Under the pieces are notes generated by a model. It was not told the DNA's origin, did no database searches, and was given only the letters and a program-made list of their open reading frames with translations. This document shows positions 17,919 to 23,813 of a stretch of DNA of 43,684 nt, piece after piece. Both the position numbers and the translations under genes were made by a program. Origin of the DNA: JAOAFX01 sp965649105 (GTDB lineage: Bacteria > Hydrothermota > Tepidihabitantia > SM23-42 > JAOAFX01); contig CBFGJP010000015.1 of assembly GCA_965649105.1 (NCBI GenBank), positions 1-43,684 on the forward strand. The letters run 5' to 3'. Numbering within the stretch: the stretch's first letter is position 1; every line of letters begins with the position of its first letter.

Positions 17919-18554
17919 ATGATTTCTATTATTATATTTATTTTTTTATTATTTTGTGATTCACTATATAACCAATCCATATTACCTGATAGTGAATATC
18001 TTGTTTACGAAACCAATGATAAAGGAAAAATAGGCACAATCCAAGTCACACTGAAAAAGGATACACTTGGTTATCATATAATTTACACATCGGACCGCAT
18101 AGTTGAGGCAATCCTTGACACGCTCGATCTTCAGACGCTTTTTTTAAATAAAATTATAAAAGGAAGATGGGAATTGAGTGTTAAAAAAAATCATCTTTTT
18201 GAGGTGAATTATCGGGGGCGGAAGAATTACTACGAAGAAAAAGAGCCGGTTTATGATCGGCATACCCTTGATTTTGTATTGAGAATTTTTCCGTATCACA
18301 GGGATTTCCGGAAGAGAATCAGATTAAATGTCCCGGAATTTATGATAATAAATGCCGATTTAGAAGTTGTTGGTGATGATAACATTATTGTTCCAGTTGG
18401 CTCATTTGATTGCTGGCGAATTATGATGGTGCCAAGGGTGGTATTTACAAATATGAAATTCTATTTTTATATTGAAAAATCATATCCCCATCGTTTTGTA
18501 AAATATAATGATTCATCCGGTAAAAATAGCATTATCTTAAAAGAATATAGATAA
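17919..18554 (+). CDS. Exported DUF3108-like protein
   Basis: 211 aa. A hydrophobic N terminus (MISIIIFIFLLF) suggests export. The rest is beta-rich: SEYLVYETNDKGKIGTI near the start, a central LDFVLRIFPY block, and VPVGSFDCWRIMM near residue 170, followed by FYIEKSYPHRFVKY. This layout matches periplasmic DUF3108-type proteins, which may bind or shuttle hydrophobic ligands in the envelope, though no function is established. It is the last gene of the glmS unit, 31 bp after the HAD gene, and converges on the small secreted protein gene at 18580. No ribosome binding site is evident. Confidence 0.68.
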   Translation: MISIIIFIFLLFCDSLYNQSILPDSEYLVYETNDKGKIGTIQVTLKKDTLGYHIIYTSDRIVEAILDTLDLQTLFLNKIIKGRWELSVKKNHLFEVNYRGRKNYYEEKEPVYDRHTLDFVLRIFPYHRDFRKRIRLNVPEFMIINADLEVVGDDNIIVPVGSFDCWRIMMVPRVVFTNMKFYFYIEKSYPHRFVKYNDSSGKNSIILKEYR

Positions 18555-18579
18555 GGCTCTAATTTAAACTAAATATTCA

Positions 18580-18915
18580 CTATTTTCGCTTACTGGGCAC
18601 TTTGGACGGCTGGGTTTCCGTATCTTTTTTGAATAGATCTTTTAACTTTATCTTCAACTGTTTAATCTTCAGCAGGTCGTCTTCGCGCTGGTCATTGATA
18701 TTATTTGAATCGGTATCAATAAAATGGTCGTTATGTGAATCCTCAGGTTCTTTGTTTCGGATTTTTATTGACTTTGTATTTTCCTCGTGTTCGGAGTTTT
18801 TATTGGTATGAATTTTAATCACGGGTTCCTCGTCAGTTCGATTTGTTTTAGCTACAGGTTGCACCGCCCATATGATTGTACACAAGGAGAAGATTAATAT
18901 AATTAATTTGTTCAT
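18580..18915 (-). CDS. Small secreted highly charged protein
   Basis: 111 aa and unrecognised. Residues 1-17 are a signal peptide (MNKLIILIFSLCTIIWA). The mature part is almost entirely polar, rich in Asp, Glu, Lys, Asn and His, and predicted disordered, with a Lys/Asp-rich tail (KIKLKDLFKKD). No domain is visible. It has its own consensus promoter and a GAGGAG site 5 bp before the ATG, which supports a real gene despite low complexity. It lies directly downstream of the PEGA protein gene and may belong to the same envelope module. Confidence 0.68.
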   Translation of the reverse strand: MNKLIILIFSLCTIIWAVQPVAKTNRTDEEPVIKIHTNKNSEHEENTKSIKIRNKEPEDSHNDHFIDTDSNNINDQREDDLLKIKQLKIKLKDLFKKDTETQPSKVPSKRK

Positions 18916-18928
18916 TTCAACTCCTCAC

Positions 18929-18956
18929 ATTATATATATAAAAATTGGTTTGTCAA
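18929..18956 (-). promoter_or_regulatory. Promoter of the small charged secreted protein gene
   Basis: On the minus strand TTGACA (18956-18951) and TATAAT (18934-18929) are perfect and 16 bp apart. The ATG at 18915 is 13 bp beyond the -10 box, so the leader is about 7 nt. Confidence 0.82.
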
Positions 18957-18958
18957 GT

Positions 18959-19594
18959 TTACCATGGTAAGAGATGGACATAGACCCTTCTCCTCTCGTC
19001 AGGTTCAAGCAAGATTCGTCTTTTTATAGTCTGATAACCAAATTTTTTGATCTCTACAACATATTCGCCGGGTTTCAAGACTATTGTGCGCGGGGTTTTA
19101 CCTACATAGACTCTTTTACCGGAAATTATTTCTTTTATATATATCTTACTTTTTGATGGAGTTGATATGATTCGCAGTTTTGCTGGTTCGGGTTCTTCAA
19201 TTGATAATGTTATTTCTTTTTTAGCTACGATATCAGTATCGTTCAAAGTGGGTAATTTTTTTGTTGAGGCAAGGATAATGATTCGCTCAACCCCTTCGGA
19301 CCCGGTTATTTCATAATCAAAGTCAGCATCCGGTGGCGGTAATTCATATACACTTTCGCGCTTGATATAGCTAGATTCCCCAGACAGGGGGAAGAGAAGA
19401 TTTTCTCTTCCCCCGACATCAATATCATAGACTGCCACATAACAGTCCGTATCTGTTTTGAAGAAGATTTTCAGCCGATCGCCAGGATAAAATGTGTAGT
19501 CATCTCTGTCCAGCCAGATACTGATATTAACTTGAGCTGTGGTATCAAATTGCGTATTTAACGCAATGAACAATAATAAGATTGTGCTCAGCAT
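18959..19594 (-). CDS. Exported DUF4384-like plus PEGA-domain protein
   Basis: 211 aa. A signal peptide ends near TTA20, with Gln21 at +1. Residues about 22-115 resemble DUF4384 beta-sandwich domains (SIWLDRDDYTFYPGDRLKIFFKTDTDCYVAVYDID). Residues about 140-211 are a PEGA domain (AKLRIISTPSKSKIYIKE, VYVGKTPRTIVLKPGEYVVEIKK), usually found on cell-surface proteins that bind or organise envelope glycans or proteins. The ATG follows an AGGAG site and lies 2 bp after the stop of the Trp/Tyr/His/Cys-rich gene, so the two are tightly coupled. Function is inferred only from domains. Confidence 0.78.
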   Translation of the reverse strand: MLSTILLLFIALNTQFDTTAQVNISIWLDRDDYTFYPGDRLKIFFKTDTDCYVAVYDIDVGGRENLLFPLSGESSYIKRESVYELPPPDADFDYEITGSEGVERIIILASTKKLPTLNDTDIVAKKEITLSIEEPEPAKLRIISTPSKSKIYIKEIISGKRVYVGKTPRTIVLKPGEYVVEIKKFGYQTIKRRILLEPDERRRVYVHLLPW

Positions 19595-19596
19595 TT

Positions 19597-20541
19597 TTAT
19601 CTCCTGATTTTTTCTTTTCCATTTTTTCTTATATTCCTTTTCTCACTGTCCGGATTTGTCGGTGGCAGATTCCTTATTGGTGTTTTGGGATTATGAGTGT
19701 TATTATATTCCTCCCCTTCATCGTTGTCGTTTGATTTGGGCGGTTTTACTAAATTTCTGTTCTGAGGTCGTTCGGTGAGTGGGTTATTTGATTCATCGGT
19801 GAAACCCCTGGCCTTCTTTATGATTCTTGTTGGAAGTTCTTCAGATTTTTGCGGGTTGTATTGTTCATCGTTTCCTTTTTTTATTATTCTATCAGTTTCA
19901 TCCTTATTATATCCTTCATGGTGAGTGGGTGGATTTTGGGATCTGCTCTTTTTATATTCTTCATTCTTGACAGCAAGTTCTCTTTTAACCTTATTCTCGT
20001 AATCTTTTCTCATTCTCTCGAGATTACCGGTTCTGTGTTCTTTTTCTATCCGCGCAAATAGTTGTGGATCTTTCTCTTTTGTCAATCTCAGGACTTCTTT
20101 ATCATTATAAGGAAGGTTTATCTCTCTCGGTGGTTTATCCGGAAGATTCACTCCATATGAACGTGCCTTGTATCGGAATTCAGCATAATCATAAGGAAGT
20201 TTATATCTTACCCATCTTCCATATCGTGGGCGCCACCACCAGCAACCGTCCTCGTACCATACTACATAGAATCCAGCACAAAAGAAATGCCAGTCAAAGT
20301 GATGACACCAGTGACAATGCCACCAATACCAATCCCACCACCAGGGATGGTACCAGACATAATAAACGCAGTAATATCCGTGTGGATGGCATACCCAGTA
20401 GTCGTCATACCATTCTGGGTCTGGACCCCAGTATTCATCACACCAGTAACCATCGTCATCTTCATAGTTGCAATAGACGAAGTTCACAATGGTGGCAAAG
20501 AGTGGCAGGGTGGCGAGGGTTAGTAAAATCATGCGTTTCAT
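19597..20541 (-). CDS. Exported Trp/Tyr/His/Cys-rich protein of unknown function
   Basis: 314 aa from the ATG at 20541, which has AAAGGAGG directly upstream. Reading from 20574 adds 11 residues with no such site. Residues 1-23 are signal-peptide-like. Residues 23-114 are extraordinary: by hand count 92 residues contain 18 Trp, 16 Tyr, 4 Phe, 8 His and 8 Cys, for example WYHPWWWDWYWWHCHWCHH. Residues 115-314 are different, charged and Pro/Asn-rich with helical stretches (YDYAEFRYKARSYGVNLP, DPQLFARIEKEHRTGNLERM), and end in a Lys/Arg-rich tail. I know no matching family. The aromatic block could bind metal or heme, stack on polysaccharide, or form a disulfide-linked mat. All three are speculation. 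It is the middle gene between an FN3 lipoprotein and a PEGA protein. Confidence 0.78.
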   Translation of the reverse strand: MKRMILLTLATLPLFATIVNFVYCNYEDDDGYWCDEYWGPDPEWYDDYWVCHPHGYYCVYYVWYHPWWWDWYWWHCHWCHHFDWHFFCAGFYVVWYEDGCWWWRPRYGRWVRYKLPYDYAEFRYKARSYGVNLPDKPPREINLPYNDKEVLRLTKEKDPQLFARIEKEHRTGNLERMRKDYENKVKRELAVKNEEYKKSRSQNPPTHHEGYNKDETDRIIKKGNDEQYNPQKSEELPTRIIKKARGFTDESNNPLTERPQNRNLVKPPKSNDNDEGEEYNNTHNPKTPIRNLPPTNPDSEKRNIRKNGKEKIRR

Positions 20542-20570
20542 TTTAACCTCCTTTGTTTTTTTATTGCTAT

Positions 20571-20596
20571 GCAACCGCGGATAAACGCGGATTGCA
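20571..20596. repeat. Imperfect inverted repeat between surface-protein genes
   Basis: GCAACCGCG and CGCGGATTGC form a 9-bp stem with one bulged base around GATAAA. It has no T-run on either side, so it is not a standard terminator. It could be an mRNA processing or stabilising hairpin or a relic of a dispersed palindrome. Confidence 0.45.
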
Positions 20597-20620
20597 GGTT
20601 TAATTCACACTGGTTATTTT

Positions 20621-21391
20621 TCATTTTTTCCTCACTAATTCTGGGTTTCCAGGAGCAACCTGATATGCCCAATCAAAGATTACATAATCAGGTTTTATTG
20701 ATGCAACCCTTATTTTCGCAAAATGATTATCCCATGTCCAGATAATATAAGTATGCCCAACAATCGCTTCCACAATTCCGGTTTCAGACCATCCATCATC
20801 CGGTGCATACCCAATTTCATCAAATGTAGAGGTATAACCCATATCCTGGATTAGACCGCCCGGTCTTTGAATGTAAAAATAATATGACTTGAGATAATCA
20901 TCATAGCCGAAATAAAAATCGCAATATGAATGGTTATAAGGTATAACCATATAATTACTGAAATCCCAGCCCGCATATTCAGGATAGACAGTAAAATCAA
21001 ACAATTTCTGATTGAACCCTTCGGGCCTGGGCGTGTCATATACAAGTTCATAAGATAATTCACTTTCATTATTGTGGATATCAAAGGCAGATATCGCATA
21101 GAAATAAGTCTGGCCATTTATTAGCCCACAATCGAGGAAATAATCAAGATTCGTTTCGCCGATAAGATAATAGGGTCCTTTAGGGGCTGGACCGCGATAT
21201 ATTCTATATCCGGCCAGGTCGGGTTCGGTATTGTGATGCCAAGTAAGCATAACTTCTTCATCACCGGTTATCGAGGTTAATCCTCGGGGAACTGCCGGTG
21301 CTTCATAGTCGGCTTCTTCATAACAACAGGGTGATAAGAATAATCCACTTGAAATCAGGGCTAATTGAAAGAGATTTTTTATTCTTTTCAT
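20621..21391 (-). CDS. Probable lipoprotein with a fibronectin type III domain
   Basis: 256 aa. The N terminus is Lys/Arg then hydrophobic and ends LFLSPCC, a lipobox-like site with an unusual Pro before the Cys. Residues about 33-120 form a clear FN3 domain (VPRGLTSITGDEEVMLTWHH, LAGYRIYRG, GQTYFYAISAFD). The C-terminal half is aromatic-rich (YPEYAGWDFSNYMVIPYNHSY) and unassigned. It has no catalytic motif and is probably a surface adhesin or structural protein. It is first of three genes on the minus strand with the Trp/Tyr-rich and PEGA proteins. I saw no convincing -35/-10 pair upstream, only a weak TATAAG near 21406-21411. Confidence 0.75.
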   Translation of the reverse strand: MKRIKNLFQLALISSGLFLSPCCYEEADYEAPAVPRGLTSITGDEEVMLTWHHNTEPDLAGYRIYRGPAPKGPYYLIGETNLDYFLDCGLINGQTYFYAISAFDIHNNESELSYELVYDTPRPEGFNQKLFDFTVYPEYAGWDFSNYMVIPYNHSYCDFYFGYDDYLKSYYFYIQRPGGLIQDMGYTSTFDEIGYAPDDGWSETGIVEAIVGHTYIIWTWDNHFAKIRVASIKPDYVIFDWAYQVAPGNPELVRKK

Positions 21392-21550
21392 TTTGCACCT
21401 CTGACCTTATAATATGCAAATTCTGTGCCAGCAAAAACTGCTTAAATATGAAGGGATTTTACAAAATAATGAACAAAAATTGTGCATCACGCACAAAGTT
21501 TGGTTATTCAGGTATGAACGATTTAGTTGCTAATTGATTCTTTTTATTTG
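21392..21550. other. Divergent intergenic region
   Basis: AT-rich spacer between the FN3 lipoprotein gene (minus) and the pseudopilin-like gene (plus). It holds a 6-bp perfect inverted repeat, TTGTGC-ATCAC-GCACAA at 21480-21496, that could be a small operator. Nothing else was recognised. Confidence 0.4.
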
Positions 21551-21578
21551 TTGACTTTTTATTCAGTATATTTATAAT
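21551..21578 (+). promoter_or_regulatory. Promoter of the pseudopilin-like gene (leaderless start)
   Basis: TTGACT (21551-21556) and TATAAT (21573-21578) are 16 bp apart. The ATG at 21584 follows the -10 box by 5 bp, the same geometry as yifB and malF, so translation should start at the mRNA 5' end. Confidence 0.83.
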
Positions 21579-21583
21579 AGCGT

Positions 21584-21913
21584 ATGAAATTATATCCGCT
21601 CATTGGACTTGTTATTGCCCTCGTTATTGTCGGAATATTGGTTTATAAGGCAGGCACGGTTTATACCCGGGGAACTGGTGAGAGTATGCATGCTGTATCA
21701 TCCCCGAAATCTGCAGAGATCTTACAATGTCAGGCACAGATAAAAAAAATTGCGAATGCAATCCAACTATTTTACTCCGAGCATGGAAGATATCCAAAAA
21801 ATCTTGATGAGTTGGAAGATATTTCTTTACAGGAAACGTATTGCCCGTTAACCGGGCAGGCTTATGTTTATAATGAGGAAAATGGAACTGTAATATGTCC
21901 ACAGTACAGGTAA
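21584..21913 (+). CDS. Membrane-anchored pseudopilin-like protein (GspG-type periplasmic domain)
   Basis: 109 aa. One transmembrane helix at about 5-22 (LIGLVIALVIVGILVY) and a periplasmic part that looks like the C-terminal half of type II secretion or type IV pseudopilins: QAQIKKIANAIQLFYSEHGRYPKNLDELED, then CPLTGQAYVYNEENGTVICP with paired Cys. It lacks the prepilin peptidase site (Gly then Phe-x4-Glu), so it is probably not processed as a pilin. No other secretion-system gene is adjacent. Its role is unknown. It stands alone with its own leaderless promoter and is followed by a separate promoter for rubredoxin. Confidence 0.7.
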   Translation: MKLYPLIGLVIALVIVGILVYKAGTVYTRGTGESMHAVSSPKSAEILQCQAQIKKIANAIQLFYSEHGRYPKNLDELEDISLQETYCPLTGQAYVYNEENGTVICPQYR

Positions 21914-21933
21914 AATTAGCCATATTATTTTTA

Positions 21934-21961
21934 TTGACAGGATTGAATTCTTAAATATAAT
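21934..21961 (+). promoter_or_regulatory. Promoter of the rubredoxin gene
   Basis: TTGACA (21934-21939) and TATAAT (21956-21961) are perfect and 16 bp apart. The predicted start near 21968 leaves a 17-nt leader that holds AAAGGAGG. Confidence 0.85.
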
Positions 21962-21984
21962 AAAAATGCTTTAAAGGAGGTATA

Positions 21985-22158
21985 ATGGGCAAATGGCAAT
22001 GCACTATCTGCGGTTATATTTATGATCCGGAATACGGGGATCCCGACAACGGGATTGAACCCGGAACGCTCTTTGAACAATTACCCGATGATTGGGTCTG
22101 TCCGGAATGCGGTGCAGAGAAAGAGCAATTTGAACCTTATACCGAGGAGGAATATTAA
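21985..22158 (+). CDS. Rubredoxin
   Basis: 57 aa. The small one-iron electron carrier is unmistakable: Cys6 and Cys9 in CTICGYIYDPEYGDPDNGI and Cys39 and Cys42 in DDWVCPECGAEK, with the conserved aromatic residues between them. AAAGGAGG lies 4 bp before the ATG. Rubredoxins pass single electrons in the cytoplasm, often to rubrerythrin, superoxide reductase or flavoproteins, and suggest an anaerobic or microaerophilic lifestyle. No partner reductase is in the window. It has its own promoter, and an inverted repeat follows it. Confidence 0.96.
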   Translation: MGKWQCTICGYIYDPEYGDPDNGIEPGTLFEQLPDDWVCPECGAEKEQFEPYTEEEY

Positions 22159-22169
22159 TTTTTAACACG

Positions 22170-22218
22170 ATAATTAGATTCTAAAAAATTCTATCATTGC
22201 GGACTTTAATCTAATTAT
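22170..22218. repeat. 11-bp perfect inverted repeat upstream of the ECF sigma gene
   Basis: ATAATTAGATT (22170-22180) and AATCTAATTAT (22208-22218) are perfect inverted copies with 27 nt between them. There is no T-run after the second arm, so it is a weak terminator candidate for rubredoxin. It may instead be an operator for the sigma factor operon, whose ATG lies 40 bp downstream. No consensus promoter was seen here. Confidence 0.5.
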
Positions 22219-22257
22219 TGATTAAACCATTTACCTATTAATCTGCGTCATAATTAA

Positions 22258-22767
22258 ATGAATGATGATATATCACTTGTCAAAAGATATAAAAATGGGG
22301 ATGAGGATGCATTTGACTTACTATTTGAAAAATATCAACAGCCGATTTATTCAATCTGTTATCGTTTTGTTAGAAATGAAGACGATGCTCGAGAACTTAC
22401 CCAGGATGTATTTATCAAGATTTATAGAAATCTTAAGAAATTCAATGGAAAGAGTAAGTTTTTTACATGGATTTATCGCATTACGGTCAATACCTGCATT
22501 TCGTTCAAACGAAAATTCCATCAAGCAATTGAATTCGATGATTCAACATCCCATTCCATTGAAAGGAATCTAATGTTGAAAAAAGCAATTGATGATGCCC
22601 TTGCAAAGTTGCCCAAAAGGCAAAGAGCTGCTTTTATTCTTAGACATTTTGAAGGCTATACATTTGAAGAGATCGGCGAGATTATGGAGATATCGACTGG
22701 GGCAGCAAAGGCAAATCATTTCCAGGCTATTAAAAGGTTAAGGGTTTTGTTAAAGGACTGGGTATGA
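22258..22767 (+). CDS. ECF-type RNA polymerase sigma factor
   Basis: 169 aa. Region 2 (DAFDLLFEKYQQPIYSICYR, DDARELTQDVFIKIYRNL, FTWIYRITVN) and region 4 (LAKLPKRQRAAFILRHFEGY, TFEEIGEIMEISTGAAKANH) are both complete, with a short linker and no region 1 or 3, as in RpoE-like ECF factors. It directs RNA polymerase to a small set of envelope-stress or extracytoplasmic response promoters. The stop overlaps the next gene by ATGA, the usual sigma/anti-sigma coupling. No TTGACA/TATAAT promoter is visible upstream, which fits autoregulation through its own promoter type (inference). Confidence 0.95.
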   Translation: MNDDISLVKRYKNGDEDAFDLLFEKYQQPIYSICYRFVRNEDDARELTQDVFIKIYRNLKKFNGKSKFFTWIYRITVNTCISFKRKFHQAIEFDDSTSHSIERNLMLKKAIDDALAKLPKRQRAAFILRHFEGYTFEEIGEIMEISTGAAKANHFQAIKRLRVLLKDWV

Positions 22768-23306
22768 AAAAATGCAAGAATAAAACATTGATACTCGATT
22801 ACATAGAGAATGTCATTTCATCGGACCAAAAGGTTTTGTTTGAAAAACATCTTAATGAATGCACAGAATGTCGTGAAGAATTATTTGCGTATAAAAAATT
22901 ATATGAGTTAATTGATAAAGATTCAATAGTTTTGCCCGAAAAAGAATTTTTTGAAAAGATAAAGGATAATATCCGCAAAGAAGAAATTCCTTTAAAAAAG
23001 CCCCGTCTGAAGTTTTGGGGTGTTTTGGCACCGGTATTGGGCTTTATCGTTTTTTTGATTCTGTTTAACTTTAATAAAGAAAAGTCCATTGAAATACCTA
23101 TATATGTTAACAATCTGATTCAGGATGAGAATTTAAATAGTCTTTTACTGGAAAGATTAGTTGATGAGGAGTTAATAAATCAATTTAATATTATTGAAGA
23201 ATATCTGGAACTTGAATTCACGCAGATTTTAATGGAAATGGACCAAAATGAAAAACAGGAAGTTATTAAAATTTTGTTTAATAAGTATGGCGAACTATAT
23301 CTTTAA
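22764..23306 (+). CDS. Zinc-finger anti-sigma factor
   Basis: 180 aa. The N-terminal zinc anti-sigma (ZAS) motif is His29-x3-Cys33-x2-Cys36 in HLNECTECREE. One transmembrane helix at about 84-103 (FWGVLAPVLGFIVFLILF) follows, then an acidic, Leu/Glu-rich periplasmic or extracytoplasmic part of about 75 residues that would sense the signal. It should hold the upstream ECF sigma factor at the membrane until released. Overlap of 4 bp with the sigma gene gives matched expression. Confidence 0.9.
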   Translation: MKKCKNKTLILDYIENVISSDQKVLFEKHLNECTECREELFAYKKLYELIDKDSIVLPEKEFFEKIKDNIRKEEIPLKKPRLKFWGVLAPVLGFIVFLILFNFNKEKSIEIPIYVNNLIQDENLNSLLLERLVDEELINQFNIIEEYLELEFTQILMEMDQNEKQEVIKILFNKYGELYL

Positions 23307-23330
23307 TTTGGAACTACCCAAGGAGGTAAT

Positions 23331-23798
23331 ATGAAGAAATTTACCATTGCCTTTTTGCCATTGTTGTTAATTTTTAACATGGGAAACTCCCAAGAAAAAG
23401 ATCCAAGGGAGATAATTGAGAAGGTAAGGATATATAAATTAACTGAGAATCTCGACCTTTCTGAAGAACAAATAACAAAATTCTTTCCGAGATTGAAAGA
23501 ATTGAGAAAAAGTGAACAAGAATTCCATACAAAAAGAATGGAGATTGTTAAGAAATTGAAAGAACTGTTAGCGGAAAAGGCAAGTGAGCAGGAAATAGTA
23601 AAAACCATTAATCACCTTCAGGAGTTACAGAAAAAAAGATTTGAAATGCAGTTGAAAGAGTTTGAAGAAATAAAGCAGATCTTGACACCTGAACAGCAGG
23701 CAAAATTTATAATATTCCAGGAAGAATTTGAGAAAGAAATAAGGGATTTGATAAGAGAAATAAGGGGGCGAAAGCCACCTCCACCCCCGGAAAAATGA
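23331..23798 (+). CDS. Spy/CpxP-like periplasmic protein
   Basis: 155 aa. A signal peptide ends GNS20 with Gln21 at +1. The mature protein is almost all helix, highly charged, and carries two LTxxQ-like motifs that mark Spy/CpxP proteins: LSEEQITKFFP near residue 47 and LTPEQQAKFIIF near 121. The tail is PPPPPEK. Relatives are periplasmic chaperones or metal-stress sensors. As third gene of the sigma/anti-sigma unit, with a good AAGGAGG site, it is either a chaperone output of the stress response or part of its sensing. Confidence 0.8.
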   Translation: MKKFTIAFLPLLLIFNMGNSQEKDPREIIEKVRIYKLTENLDLSEEQITKFFPRLKELRKSEQEFHTKRMEIVKKLKELLAEKASEQEIVKTINHLQELQKKRFEMQLKEFEEIKQILTPEQQAKFIIFQEEFEKEIRDLIREIRGRKPPPPPEK

Positions 23799-23813
23799 TG
23801 GCAAATTAATAGA

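Noticed and set aside
20064..20546. Plus-strand open frame antisense to the Trp/Tyr-rich gene
   Set aside because: It lacks a start signal and signal peptide. The minus-strand frame has a perfect ribosome binding site, signal peptide and operon coupling.
20571..20596. Terminator between the FN3 lipoprotein and Trp/Tyr-rich genes
   Set aside because: The stem has no following T-run on the minus strand, so it is listed only as an inverted repeat.
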